NCBI GenBank assembly: GCA_023460715.1
Contig: JAEWPH010000018.1
Coordinates: 11,889 to 75,888, forward strand
Direction of reading: 5' to 3'
Length of the DNA stretch: 64,000 nt
Origin: Pseudomonadota bacterium
Lineage (GTDB): Bacteria; Pseudomonadota; Gammaproteobacteria; Burkholderiales; Burkholderiaceae_C
In this document: positions 8,717 through 20,761 of the stretch, piece by piece
How positions within the stretch are numbered: the first letter of the stretch is position 1
How the letters are laid out: each line of letters opens with the position of its first letter
Notes under the pieces: generated by a model
Seen by the model: only the letters and a program-made list of their open reading frames with translations
Database searches by the model: none
What the model was told of the DNA's origin: nothing
Program-made: the position numbers and the translations under genes

Positions 8717-9595
8717 ATGCCGCGCATGCCCTGTCTTCGACGCCTTCCCGGCGAGCCCGCCGCCCTGCCTTCCGCCCTTTCCCCGCCAGCGGAGCTGCGC
8801 CGTGGACAGCGCCGCGCCGTAGTGCAGACGCTGGCTGGGGTGTTGCTGCTGTCCGCCTTGCCGATCTCAGCGCAGGCGCGGGTGGCCATCGCCACGGCCA
8901 TCAACCGCACGGCGCGTTTCCGGGCGCTCTCGCAGCGCATCGCCAAGGCGTATGCCCAGCTGCACCTGGGAGTGATGCCCGATCGCGCGCGCGAGGCGTT
9001 GGCCGCTGCTCGCACGCTGGTGCAGGCAGGGTTCGACGACATGGGTGGGCAGACATGGCCGGCCGAGCTCGCCGCGCAGCTCGCAGAAACGCGCCAGCAT
9101 GCCGAACGGCTCGACGCCCTGGTGTCGCGTCCGCCCAGCAAGGAGGGTGTGGCTTCCGTTTCCGCATGGGCCAATCGCATGCTCGTTGCGGCCGACGCAG
9201 CGACGCAGTCGCTGGAACGGCTCGCCCAGGCCGGAACCGCCAAACTGGTCAATACCGCCGGGCGCCAGCGCATGCTGTCGCAGCGGTTGGCGAAGAACTA
9301 CAACCTGGCAGCAGCAGGGTTCGACGGCAAGGAGTTGCAGGGCCAGATGGCTGCCGATGCCAGCGAATTCCGGCGCGCGCTTGTGGTATTGGGCGCCGCA
9401 CCGATTTCCACGCCCGCCATCCGTGCCGAGCTGGCCCAGGGCGAGGCTCAATGGCTCTTCTTCGACAACGCCCTGCAGCACGCGGCGGAGCCCCGCAGGC
9501 TGGAGGCTGTCGCGACGACGAGCGAGCGCCTGCTGGAGGTGACGGACCGCCTCACGGCGCTGTACGAGGCAGCCCTGAGGGATGTACTGGGCTGA
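8717..9595 (+). CDS. Secreted protein with two PilJ-type (type IV pili MCP N-terminal) repeats
   Basis: A 292-residue protein with a hydrophobic signal segment (LAGVLLLSALPISAQA) at about residues 39-54. Two copies of the sensory motif of type IV pilus chemoreceptor and NarX-like domains follow: NRTARFRALSQRIAKAY and VNTAGRQRMLSQRLAKNY. No transmembrane anchor, HAMP or signalling domain follows, so it appears to be a stand-alone periplasmic ligand-binding protein. In the receptors the corresponding motif forms a small-ligand site; which ligand applies here is unknown. No signalling gene is adjacent. Confidence 0.75.
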   Translation: MPRMPCLRRLPGEPAALPSALSPPAELRRGQRRAVVQTLAGVLLLSALPISAQARVAIATAINRTARFRALSQRIAKAYAQLHLGVMPDRAREALAAARTLVQAGFDDMGGQTWPAELAAQLAETRQHAERLDALVSRPPSKEGVASVSAWANRMLVAADAATQSLERLAQAGTAKLVNTAGRQRMLSQRLAKNYNLAAAGFDGKELQGQMAADASEFRRALVVLGAAPISTPAIRAELAQGEAQWLFFDNALQHAAEPRRLEAVATTSERLLEVTDRLTALYEAALRDVLG

Positions 9596-9774
9596 TCAAT
9601 TTGGGGGAGGCCACGCCGGCCTACAAAGCGGATGGGCTTGACCAGTTGCCGTGGTCACCAGAGCGGCGCAAAGATCGTGGAAGTTGTCCTACGCGGGCCC
9701 GCCCCCGGGCGCCGCACACTGCGTTGGTCGATCCCCCTCGACACTCCCTCTCTTGTGATCCTTATCGCAAGTTC

Positions 9775-9800
9775 AGCCCGCTCTGAGCGGGCTTTCTTTT
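9775..9800 (+). terminator. Rho-independent terminator
   Basis: Perfect 8-bp stem AGCCCGCT/AGCGGGCT with a 3-nt loop and a T-rich tail (TTCTTTT). It lies 180 nt after the PilJ-like gene, an unusually long 3' region that otherwise shows no gene. Confidence 0.85.
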
Positions 9801-9862
9801 GCGTGGTGCTGGGCGGGCCGCTGCCGCTGCGAGGGGAGTGAACTTCACGGAAGGTGATTCCC

Positions 9863-10291
9863 ATGCCATACGCCACCCCACGCATCGGCCTGCAGGACGG
9901 GCTGTCCTGGGCATCCCGCCCTGGACTGGCACCGCTCTGGGAAGACTACTTCACCACTCCCGTTCGCGATCGCCGGGTGCTCACGCTCTCCGGTCGCACC
10001 AGTTTCAGCGACGGGCGCCACCGCGTGGAAAACGCGGTCGGCATGCTGGAACTGAGCGGTGGCCCGGCGGGCCCCTACCGCACCACCCTGCAAATCTGCT
10101 TCGCCGATGCGCTCACGCTGCCTCCGCCGTCCTTCATTCTGGGGGCCGACTCGGCGGTGGGCACGCTGGCGCTGCACGCGCGCTACTTCGATGCGTATAT
10201 CGAGGTGGCGAGCCGCCATGGCGCCCACTTCCGCATCGGGGGCGACGGCGCTCGCAATGCGCTGGCCGCGGATCTGTCGCAGCTGGGCTGA
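9863..10291 (+). CDS. Hypothetical protein, 142 aa
   Basis: Not recognised. Soluble, with no signal peptide or membrane segment, and built of alternating hydrophobic and polar stretches suggesting a beta-rich fold (VLTLSGRTSF, RTTLQICFADALTLP, GTLALHARYFDAYIEV). The ATG at 9863 has AAGGTGATTCCC just upstream; the same frame also opens with a GTG at 9854. Coding quality is good (strong GC3 bias) and the frame does not overlap other genes. It faces the Rrf2 regulator gene convergently. No function is proposed. Confidence 0.65.
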   Translation: MPYATPRIGLQDGLSWASRPGLAPLWEDYFTTPVRDRRVLTLSGRTSFSDGRHRVENAVGMLELSGGPAGPYRTTLQICFADALTLPPPSFILGADSAVGTLALHARYFDAYIEVASRHGAHFRIGGDGARNALAADLSQLG

Positions 10292-10374
10292 CCGCGCGTT
10301 TCAGCGTTCACCCAGCGACAGGGGCTCGGCGTGCAAGCGGATGGCGGCCCCGTGCACGTGGCCGCCGTACGCTC

Positions 10375-10917
10375 TCAGGTGGATGAACCCAGCAGTCCGC
10401 CCAGGGCGAAGACCGAGTTCGGCACGTTTCTCGCCGGCAACTGCGACTTGGCCGGGGTGCGGGCTTTCATCGCCACGGATGCGGCCGGCGCCGCGTCGCG
10501 CAGGGTCTGCGCATCCTGGCTGGCGATCAGATCCGCCACCGTGATGGACTGCAGGTAGTCCATCACGCGCGAGTGGAAGGAGGCCCACAGCTCGGCGGTC
10601 ATTTCGCCGGAGGGCAGCGGATGCGGCTCGGCGCTGGCTTTGTCGGCCGGGCGGGTCATGTACTTTTCCGATGCAGTGACGATGTCGGCTACGGACAGCT
10701 CCTGGGGGTTGCGGGTGAGCGTGTAGCCGCCGCCCGGTCCGCGGATGCTGCTGACCAGCCCCGCGCGACGCAGCGCACCGAAGATGTCTTCCAGGTAGGA
10801 CAGCGAAATGCCCTGGCGGGCGCTGATGGCCGGCAAGGCCACAGGGCCGCCGTGCGAGCGCAGGGCCAGGTCGGTTACGGCGGTGACGGCCATCTTGCCG
10901 CGGGTGGTCAGGCGCAT
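10375..10917 (-). CDS. Rrf2-family transcriptional regulator, IscR-like but cysteine-free
   Basis: The N-terminus (MRLTTRGKMAVTAVTDLAL) and the winged-helix segment ISLSYLEDIFGALRRAGLV with RGPGGGYTL are clearly IscR-like, and the 180-residue length fits. IscR and NsrR ligate Fe-S clusters through three cysteines near residues 90-105. Here that region (YMTRPADKASAEPHP) and the whole protein contain no cysteine at all, so a classic Cys-ligated cluster is impossible. It is probably a cluster-independent DNA-binding repressor. It follows a lipoprotein gene by 3 nt with a strong ribosome binding site (GAGGAG), so the two are co-transcribed. Confidence 0.85.
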   Translation of the reverse strand: MRLTTRGKMAVTAVTDLALRSHGGPVALPAISARQGISLSYLEDIFGALRRAGLVSSIRGPGGGYTLTRNPQELSVADIVTASEKYMTRPADKASAEPHPLPSGEMTAELWASFHSRVMDYLQSITVADLIASQDAQTLRDAAPAASVAMKARTPAKSQLPARNVPNSVFALGGLLGSST

Positions 10918-10920
10918 GAT

Positions 10921-11481
10921 TTACTCCTCGATCGTGGTGTGGGGGAGCCCTTGGCGGGCAAAGGGGGTGGTGCTTCTGGCGGTCGTCCGGGCGTCGTCGC
11001 ACCCTTTCTGCAGCACGCGCAGCAGTAGTTGCATCCAGCTCACGTCGGCCCAGTCCCTGCTTTGCAGCACGGGGTGCAGGGGGCTGGCGTGGCCGGACGG
11101 CGGCGCCACCTGGACGCCGTAGGTCTTGCGGCCTCTGTCGTTGGAGATGTCGATGGCCGCGCCCATGAGCGGAATGTCCACCGACGGCACCGGCCCGCGC
11201 TCGCCGTCGACGTCGATGCGCAGCGTGCAGCCGGGCAGCAGCGTGTAGCTCCACTGGAATCCCGCGTGGGCCTGGCGGCCGACCTGGTTCATGGCGGCCA
11301 GCCGCTGGTGCTGGGTCATGCTGAACGGGTCGAGAACCGGGCTGTCCGCCTGGGGATAGCCGTCGCTGCAGCCGGCGGACAGCAGGGCGGTCGCCAGTGC
11401 GGCGGGCAAGCCCAGCGCACGCGCGGAGGCGCGTGGTGCCTCAGGCAATAGGGAACGTAAAAAGGAGCCGCAGGGCTGCAT
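10921..11481 (-). CDS. Predicted lipoprotein, 186 aa
   Basis: The N-terminus carries a signal with lipobox LLSAGC, placing the protein at a membrane surface in the envelope. The mature part includes FSMTQHQRLAAMNQVG and a DIPLMGAAIDISND stretch and is not a family I recognise. The ATG at 11481 gives a sensible signal peptide; an upstream ATG adds 13 residues. It sits immediately upstream of the cysteine-free Rrf2 gene, and the two share a transcript. Confidence 0.7.
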   Translation of the reverse strand: MQPCGSFLRSLLPEAPRASARALGLPAALATALLSAGCSDGYPQADSPVLDPFSMTQHQRLAAMNQVGRQAHAGFQWSYTLLPGCTLRIDVDGERGPVPSVDIPLMGAAIDISNDRGRKTYGVQVAPPSGHASPLHPVLQSRDWADVSWMQLLLRVLQKGCDDARTTARSTTPFARQGLPHTTIEE

Positions 11482-11618
11482 GGCGCAAGGAACGACGTCA
11501 AGGGGGCCGAAGGAGGCCAACGTCGCTCGGCTGCGCTGGGGCGGTGCGAGCAGGCGCCAAGGAGCGCCGCGTTGGCCTGAAGGCTTGCGGCGGGCGCCCG
11601 TGAGCGGCCCGCGCGCGG

Positions 11619-11999
11619 TCAGGCGACCAGGCGCGCGGTGCGGGGGGGCTTGTGCGGCACGTCGGGTGCCGGAGAGGGGGAGCGGGCGTCGTCCGGCCTC
11701 AGGGGCGGGTAAAGCGCCACGCGGTCGTGGTGCGGACGCACGCGGATGTTGAGGTCGTCGGGCAGGTCCTGCTGGTCATCGGCCAGCCCATGCTCGGGGG
11801 ACGCCTCGGCCAGTGCTTCGGTCTCTTCGTCGGCCGCCACGGAGGCGTCCAGCGCCGGGAGCGCGTCTTCCAGAATGCAAGAGGCGGCCGCATGCGGCCC
11901 CTGGAGCAGGGGCTCGAGCGAGGATGCCTTGCCGAAAGCGGACACCCCAACGCTCAGGAAGAAGTGGAGGGTGAAAACCGCAATGAACCACCGAAGCAT
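11619..11999 (-). CDS. Hypothetical secreted or membrane-anchored acidic protein, 126 aa
   Basis: Starts MLRWFIAVFTLHFFLSVGVSA, an uncleaved anchor or signal peptide, followed by an acidic, Ala/Pro/Asp-rich tail of low complexity. The same frame can start 51 nt earlier at an ATG overlapping the kdpE stop (ATGA), but that start would bury the hydrophobic segment behind 17 basic residues, so the internal ATG is preferred. It lies downstream of kdpDE and could be read through from it. Function unknown. Confidence 0.6.
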   Translation of the reverse strand: MLRWFIAVFTLHFFLSVGVSAFGKASSLEPLLQGPHAAASCILEDALPALDASVAADEETEALAEASPEHGLADDQQDLPDDLNIRVRPHHDRVALYPPLRPDDARSPSPAPDVPHKPPRTARLVA

Positions 12000-12046
12000 G
12001 GTAGGGAAATTATAGCGGCCGCCCCTGACGGCACAGCGCGGGCGGC

Positions 12047-12777
<731 letters not shown>

Positions 12778-12781
<4 letters not shown>

Positions 12782-15519
12782 TTTGGCTCAGCAGTGGCTG
12801 GCATGGAGTCATCGAGTTCCGGCAGCGGCGGAGGTTCCCTCCGCGGCAGGGAAAGGCGGAATTCTGCACCGCCGCCCGCGGCCTGCTCCGCCGTGATGCT
12901 GCCGCCATGGGCCCGCACGATCGCCTTGCAGATGGCCAGGCCGAGCCCGACGCCGGCGATCGCGGATTCCGCGTGGCCGCGGGTGAACTTCTCGAACAGC
13001 AGATGCGCCGCGCCGCGGTGGCTGTCAGGCAGGCCCGGCCCGTGGTCGCGCACCGACAGGTGCAGCGCGTCGGCGCTGGCGCTGGCCGTGATCTCCACCG
13101 GCGCGCGGCCGTACTTGGCCGCGTTTTCCAGCAGGTTGACCAGCACCCGCTCCATCAGCACCGGATCGAATTCCACCAGCGGCAGATCGGTGGGCAGCCG
13201 GGTGCGCACCTCCATGCCGTCCAGCGCCGGCTCTGCGGCACGCAGGGCCGAGCCGACCACTTCCTCCACGGATTGCCAGCCGTGCCGCAACGGATGGGCT
13301 CCCTGCGCGCCGGAGGACTCCAGCCGCGCCATCTCCAGCAGGTTCGTGACCAGGGTGTTGAGCGCGCGGGCCTGGGCAGCGATGGCCTGGGCCGCGTCCG
13401 CCTGCGGGCCGGGGGGCAGGCCGCGCAGCGATTCCGCCAGGCCCAGCAGCGCGGTGAGCGGCGTGCGGATATCGTGCGAGAGCGCGCCCAGCAGCGTGCC
13501 GCGCAGGCGTTCGGATTCCATCTCGACCACGGCCTGCTGGGCGATTTCCACGTAGTGCACCCGCTCCAGGGCGATGGCGATCTGGCGCGTCAGCGTGTCG
13601 AGCTGGCGCATCTGTTCCGGCGCCGCCAGCCACTGAGGGTCCGGCAAGGTCAGCGCCAGCACGCCGCGCACCCGCATGGGCGCCTTGAGGGGGACATAGC
13701 GCCAGGGCTGGGCCGACAGCGTCGCCGTGCCCAGGCCGGCGGGCTCGCCATGGCGCAGCGCCCAGCCGGCCACCGTGGCGTCCAGCCCCGCGGGCGGCGG
13801 GTGCGGCACCACCAATTGGTCGTTGGCATCCGTGCGCAGCACGCAGGCCTGGCCGCCGAAGTAGCTGCGGATGGCCGCTTCCCCCAGCTCGGCGACCTGG
13901 CTGCTCTCCAACGCGCCGGAGAGGTCCCGCGTCAGGGCGAACAGCGAGCGGGTGCGCTGCTCGCGCTGGGCGGCTACCCCGGCCGTGAAGCGCAGGCCCG
14001 CCGTGAGCTGGCCGATCAGCAGGCCCACGCCCAGCATGACGGCAAAGGTCACCAGGTACTGCACATCGCTCACGGCGAAGGAGATGCGCGGCGGCACGAA
14101 GACGTAGTCGAACGCCAGCACGTTGAGCAGCGCGGCCACCGCCGCGGGTGCCCGGCCCCAGCGCAGCGCCACGCCGACCACGCCGAGCAGGAACAGCATG
14201 ACGATGTTGACCAGATCCAGCGTGTCGGCCATGGGGGCGGCCACCAGCGTGATGGCCAGGCTGACGCCCGCCGCCCACAGGTAGCCGGCCCGGCTGCTGC
14301 GGGGCGGAGATTGGGGGCCGGGGGCGGAATGGCCGGCCGGCAGCCTCCGGTGGTGCGGCGAGGGGGCCACCTCGACGATGTCCACGGATGGCAGCAGCGC
14401 CGCCAGCCGCCCGCGCAGCGCGGGGCGTCCCACTGGCAACAGCCGGGCCCAAGCGGGGCCGTTGTTGGCAGGGCGGCCCAGTACCAGGGTGGCGCAGTTG
14501 AGCTGCAGCGCGTGCGCGGCGAGCGCGTCCGCCACCGACGCGCCTTGCAGCAGGGCGGTCTCTGCACCCAGGCTTTCGGCCAATTGCAGGGTCGCTAGCG
14601 CTTTCTGGCCGGCGTCGGCGCGGCTGCGCTGCGGCGTCTGCACGTGCACGGCGTGCCAGGGTACGTTGAGCTGGCCGGCCAGGCGCGCGGCGGTGCGCAC
14701 GGTCTGGGCGGCCTCCTCGCCAGCACCCACGGTGGCCAGCAGGGCGCCGGACGTGTTCCAGGTCTGTGCGGTGGCGGGGCTGCCGGAATGCTCCACGCGC
14801 CAGTCGCGCATGTCGTCTTCCACATGCTCCGCCGTGCGGCGCAGGGCGATCTCGCGCAAGGCGATGAGGTTGCCCTTGCGGAAAAAACTGCGGGTGGCCT
14901 GCCGAGCCTGCTCGGGCACATACACCTTGCCGGCAGCCAGGCGCTGCAGCAGCTCGTCGGGCGTCACATCGACCAGGATGACTTCGTGGGCGCCGTCCAG
15001 CACCGCGTCCGGCACCGTTTCGTGCACGCGGATGCCGGTGATGGAGCCCACCGTGCCGTTGAGGCTTTCCAGGTGCTGCACGTTGAGTGCTGTCCACACG
15101 TCGATGCCGGCGGCCAGCAATTCCTTCACGTCCTGCCAGCGCTTGGCATGGCGCGAGCCGGGCGCGTTGGAATGGGCCAGCTCGTCCACCAGCAGCACCT
15201 GCGGCCGACGCTCCAGGGCGGCGTCGATGTCCAGCTCGCGCAGCACATGGCCGCGGTAGGGCACCTCGCGCAGCGGCAACACCTGCAGTCCGTCGAGCAG
15301 GGCGGCGGTCTCGGCGCGGCCGTGGGTCTCGACGACGCCGATGACCACGTCGCCCCCGGCCCGGCGCTCGCGCTGCGCGGCCGACAGCATGGACCAGGTC
15401 TTGCCCACGCCGGCATTGGCACCGAAGTAGATGCGCAGGCGGCCGGGCCGCTGGGCGGGGTCTTCGGCACGCCACTGGGCGATCAGGGCGTCGGGGTCGG
15501 GGCGTTCGGGTTCGGACAT
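12778..15519 (-). CDS. kdpD: Sensor histidine kinase of the Kdp system
   Basis: Inner membrane sensor of potassium limitation. Domains in order: N-terminal KdpD domain with Walker A GANAGVGKT and VLLVDELAHSNAPGSRH; universal-stress-like domain (TLVLGRPANNGPAW); four membrane helices (DUF4118); GAF-like region; HisKA with H683 in LGALSHDIRTPLTAL; HATPase with ENAAKYG and the DHGPGLP and GVGLGLAI boxes. 913 residues from the ATG at 15519; an in-frame TTG lies 7 codons earlier. Its stop overlaps the kdpE start. Confidence 0.95.
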
Positions 15520-15567
15520 CGGGTCGTCATCATGGCGCAAAACAGGGGACCAAAGGGGCCGGCGGCG

Positions 15568-15699
15568 TCAGCGGCGCTGGGGCGCCGCGGGGCGTCCGGC
15601 ACGCGGCCGGTCCAGGAGCCACCAGGCCAGGGCCAGCGGGATCGCCAGCACGGCAACGGCCAGCAGGAGGGCGGCGGCTTCCGCCCATTGCCACGGCAT
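15568..15699 (-). CDS. 43-aa single-span membrane micro-protein between kdpC and kdpD
   Basis: A 44-codon frame starting MPWQWAEAAALLL, with a continuous hydrophobic helix at about residues 9-29 (ending LALAWWLLD) and a basic, Pro/Arg-rich C-terminus (RPRAGRPAAPQRR). This predicts one membrane span with the basic end in the cytoplasm. ATG with AGGG upstream, 15 nt after the kdpC stop and 48 nt before the kdpD start, in the same direction. It is not KdpF, which lies before kdpA. I know no named family for it. A role at the KdpFABC or KdpD membrane interface is speculation. Confidence 0.6.
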   Translation of the reverse strand: MPWQWAEAAALLLAVAVLAIPLALAWWLLDRPRAGRPAAPQRR

Positions 15700-15714
15700 G
15701 GGCGAGGGCACCCT

Positions 15715-16308
15715 TTACGGCTGCGCCGGCCGCGCAGAGCCAGTGTCCAGCGCCAGATTGAGCGCCAGCACATTCACCCGGGGCTCGCCGAGCAGGCCCC
15801 ACAGGGGCGCCTCGGTGTGCTGCTGCACCAGGGCCTGGACGGTGGCTTCGGGCAAACCGCGCACGCGCGCCACGCGCGGCGCCTGGTACATCGCTGCGGC
15901 GGGGGTGATGTGCGGATCGAGGCCGCTGGCGGATGCCGTGACCAGATCGGCCGGCACCGGCCGGCTGTTGCCCGGATCGGCCGCGCGCAGCGCCTGCACA
16001 CGGGCGGTGACGGCGTCGGTCAGCGCCGGGTTCAGCGGCCCCTGGTTGGAGCCGCCGGAGGCCGAGGCGTTGTAGGGCTGGGGCGCGGTGGCGGAGGGGC
16101 GGCTCCAGAAGTGGCCGGGGTCCGAGAAGGGCTGGCCGATGAGGGCCGAGCCCACGGTGCGGCCGCCGCGCTCGACCAGGCTGCCCTGGGCCTGCCAGGG
16201 GAACAGCGCCTGCGCGGCGCCGGTGACGGCAGCGGGGTAGAGCAGGCCAGTGACGGCGCTCAGCAGCACCAGCAGCACCAGGGCGGGACGGACTATCGTG
16301 CGGATCAT
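15715..16308 (-). CDS. kdpC: Potassium-transporting ATPase subunit C
   Basis: Single-span subunit of the KdpFABC pump that stabilises the complex and aids ATP binding. 197 residues; the N-terminal helix [19 protein letters not shown] is followed by the family motifs [31 protein letters not shown] and [14 protein letters not shown]. 18 nt downstream of kdpB. Confidence 0.96.
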   Translation of the reverse strand: MIRTIVRPALVLLVLLSAVTGLLYPAAVTGAAQALFPWQAQGSLVERGGRTVGSALIGQPFSDPGHFWSRPSATAPQPYNASASGGSNQGPLNPALTDAVTARVQALRAADPGNSRPVPADLVTASASGLDPHITPAAAMYQAPRVARVRGLPEATVQALVQQHTEAPLWGLLGEPRVNVLALNLALDTGSARPAQP

Positions 16309-16326
16309 GGAAGAACCTCCTTGGGG

Positions 16327-18447
<2,121 letters not shown>

Positions 18448-18463
18448 GACGGGGTAACTCGGT

Positions 18464-20290
18464 TCAGGGCTGCTTCCACAGCATCAGGTGCTCCACCACC
18501 GGGCCCAGGGCCAGCGAGGGCACGTAGTTCAGCAGGCCCACCAGCAGCACCGTGGCCACCAGCAGCAGCACGAACAGCGGGCCGTGCGTGGGCAGGGTGC
18601 CGGCCGTGGCAGGCAGCTTCTGCTTGGCCGCCAGCGCGCCGGCAATCGCCAGCACGGGCACGATCACGCCGAAGCGGCCCAGCCACATCGCCACGGCCAG
18701 CAGCGCGTTGTAGAAGGGCGTGTTGGCAGACAGGCCCGCGAAGGCGCTGCCGTTGTTGTTGGCGGCCGAGGTCAGCGCGTAGAGGATCTCGGAGAAGCCA
18801 TGCGCGCCCGGGTTGGCCACGCCGGCGGTGCCGGCCGTGGTGCTCACCGCCACCGCCGTGCCCAGCAGCACCAGCAGCGGCGTGACCAGGATGGCGATGG
18901 AGGTGAGCTTCATCTCGTGCACCTCGATCTTCTTGCCCAGGTACTCCGGCGTGCGGCCGATCATCAGGCCGGCGATGAACACCGCCAGGATCGCGAAGAC
19001 CAGCATGCCGTACAGGCCCGAGCCCACGCCGCCGAAGACCACCTCGCCCAGCTGCATCAGCACCAGGGGCACCATGCCGCCCAGCGGGGTGAGCGAGTCG
19101 TGCATCAGGTTGACCGCGCCGCACGAGGCGGCCGTGGTCACCACGGCAAACAGCGCGGACGCATCGATGCCGAAGCGCACTTCCTTGCCTTCCATGTTGC
19201 CGCCGCTTTGCAGCGCGCTGGCGGCCTGGTCGGCGCCCAGCGGCGCCAGCAGCGGGTTGCCGGCCTGTTCCGCGCCGGTCAGCACCACCACGGCCACGAC
19301 GAACATCAGCGCCATCGCGGCGAGCACGGCCACGCCCTGGCGCTGGTCGCCCACCACGCGGCCGAAGGCGAAGCACAGCGCGGCCGGAATGAGGAAGATC
19401 GCCAGCATCTGCACCAGGTTGCTCAGCGCCGTGGGGTTCTCGTACGGGTGGGCGGAGTTGGCGTTGAAGAAACCGCCGCCGTTGGTGCCCAGCATCTTGA
19501 TGGCCTCCTGCGAGGCGACCGGGCCCATGGCCAGCGTCTGCGTGGCGCTCTGCTGCGGCTGCAGCACGGGCGCGCCGCTCGCGTCCAGCACCGGCTGGCC
19601 GGCGGCGTCGAGCTTCGGTGCTTCGTAATGCACCGTCTCCAGCATGTCTGCGGTAGCCGATGCGCTGAAGTTCTGGATCACGCCCTGGCCCGCCAGCACG
19701 AGGGCGATGGCGAACGACAGCGGCAGCAGCACCCACAGGGTGATGCGCGTGATGTCGGCCCAGAAGTTGCCCACCCGGCCCGCTTCCTTCGGCTGGCCGG
19801 CGGCGCTCTGGCCTCGCGAGGCAAAGCCGCGTGCCAGCGCAAAGGCCACGGCGATGCCGGTCGCGGCGGAGAGGAAGTTCTGCACCGTCAGGCCCAGCAT
19901 CTGTGTGAGATAGCTCATGGTGGACTCGCCCGCGTAGCCCTGCCAGTTGGTGTTGGCGACGAAGCTCACCGCCGTGTTGAAGGCCGAGTCGCCGGCCACG
20001 GCGCCCAGGCCCATCGGGTTGAGCGGCAGCACGGCCTGCGCCCGCTGCAGGCCGTAGAGCAAGAGCGCACCCAGTCCGTTGAAGGCCAGCAGGCCCAGCG
20101 CGTACCGGTGCCAGGGCATGGACTCGCCGGGGTCGATGCCGCACAGGCGGTAGACCGGCGCCTCGAAGCGGAGCATCCAGCGCGGCAGATCGCCGCGGCA
20201 GACGGCGGCCAGCGCCCGACCCAGCGGCCAGGCCGCAGCGATCAGCACGGTGAGGAAGAGGGCCAGCAGCCCCCAGGCGGAAGCGCCCAT
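18464..20290 (-). CDS. kdpA: Potassium-transporting ATPase potassium-binding subunit
   Basis: Channel-like K+ binding subunit with four pore repeats. 608 residues, about ten membrane helices. Selectivity-type loops are visible, for example [28 protein letters not shown] and [13 protein letters not shown]. The ATG begins one base after the kdpF stop (TGACATG), so translation is coupled. Confidence 0.97.
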   Translation of the reverse strand: MGASAWGLLALFLTVLIAAAWPLGRALAAVCRGDLPRWMLRFEAPVYRLCGIDPGESMPWHRYALGLLAFNGLGALLLYGLQRAQAVLPLNPMGLGAVAGDSAFNTAVSFVANTNWQGYAGESTMSYLTQMLGLTVQNFLSAATGIAVAFALARGFASRGQSAAGQPKEAGRVGNFWADITRITLWVLLPLSFAIALVLAGQGVIQNFSASATADMLETVHYEAPKLDAAGQPVLDASGAPVLQPQQSATQTLAMGPVASQEAIKMLGTNGGGFFNANSAHPYENPTALSNLVQMLAIFLIPAALCFAFGRVVGDQRQGVAVLAAMALMFVVAVVVLTGAEQAGNPLLAPLGADQAASALQSGGNMEGKEVRFGIDASALFAVVTTAASCGAVNLMHDSLTPLGGMVPLVLMQLGEVVFGGVGSGLYGMLVFAILAVFIAGLMIGRTPEYLGKKIEVHEMKLTSIAILVTPLLVLLGTAVAVSTTAGTAGVANPGAHGFSEILYALTSAANNNGSAFAGLSANTPFYNALLAVAMWLGRFGVIVPVLAIAGALAAKQKLPATAGTLPTHGPLFVLLLVATVLLVGLLNYVPSLALGPVVEHLMLWKQP

Positions 20291-20291
20291 G

Positions 20292-20390
20292 TCAGAACTC
20301 CTCCGCGCAGATCAGCGCAAACACCAGATAGGCCAGCAGCAGCACGGCCACGATGGCCGCCAGGCCGTACAGCATGTGCAGCGCGATCAT
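20292..20390 (-). CDS. kdpF: KdpF small subunit, 32 aa
   Basis: Single-span accessory subunit of the Kdp pump. The peptide [19 protein letters not shown] plus a short [13 protein letters not shown] tail has the length, position and C-terminal aromatic/acidic pattern of KdpF. Its ATG overlaps the stop of a 35-aa frame upstream (ATGA), and its stop is one base before kdpA. Confidence 0.85.
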   Translation of the reverse strand: MIALHMLYGLAAIVAVLLLAYLVFALICAEEF

Positions 20391-20494
20391 GGGCGCTGCT
20401 CCTTGCGCGGCCGGCCCAGCCGGTGCAGCCACAGGGCCAGTTCGGCGGCCGCCACCCACAGCGCCGCCAGGGCGCCGATCCATACCAGGTCCAT
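20387..20494 (-). CDS. 35-aa single-span micro-protein upstream of kdpF
   Basis: 36 codons opening MDLVWIGALAALWVAAAELA, then a basic tail ([13 protein letters not shown]). One predicted membrane helix, basic end in the cytoplasm. It has the best ribosome binding site of the operon (AGGAGGA just before ACGATG), and its stop overlaps the kdpF ATG (ATGA), the same coupling used by real genes in this region. It appears to be the first translated gene of the kdp operon. Not a family I recognise; it could be a divergent second KdpF-like peptide. Confidence 0.65.
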   Translation of the reverse strand: MDLVWIGALAALWVAAAELALWLHRLGRPRKEQRP

Positions 20495-20573
20495 CGTTCC
20501 TCCTCGGGGTTCAGACATGGCGGCGATTCTGGAAACGGGCGCGCAAAGACAGTGCACAGAGTGCGGGGGGCGG

Positions 20574-20592
20574 CATAAAGAAAGCGTAAAGA
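20574..20592 (-). promoter_or_regulatory. Candidate KdpE binding site
   Basis: Read on the minus strand the site is TCTTTACGCTTTCTTTATG, followed by a C-rich run. This resembles the paired TTTA tracts followed by a C-rich run of the E. coli kdp promoter. It lies 80 nt before the first kdp start codon. A weak promoter (ACTGTC, 16-nt spacer, CAGAAT) fits between them, as expected for an activator-dependent promoter. Confidence 0.45.
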
Positions 20593-20604
20593 CGCCGGGC
20601 GCCC

Positions 20605-20712
20605 GGCTGCTGCTCCTGAATCAGGAGCTGGATGCGCTTGTATTTCAAGCGACTTCAATAGATCAGATGCTGAATGCCTTGCGCAATAAGCGCATCCAGC
20701 TATCAAAGAAAT
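20605..20712. repeat. Intergenic repeat family 1, copy b, with 14-bp inverted repeat
   Basis: AGCTGGATGCGCTT (20626-20639) recurs perfectly inverted at 20688-20701, with a 48-nt spacer. A smaller palindrome GCTCCTGAATCAGGAGC overlaps its left end. The right end reads AGCTATCAAAGAAATAG. The core matches copies a and c. Together with the regulatory sites listed separately this accounts for most of the 453-nt kdp/importer intergenic region; 20713-20761 shows nothing. Confidence 0.65.
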
Positions 20713-20761
20713 AGCGGTGCCGCGCCAGCCCCGGGCGCGCCACGGGCGGGGCGGTGGGGGC

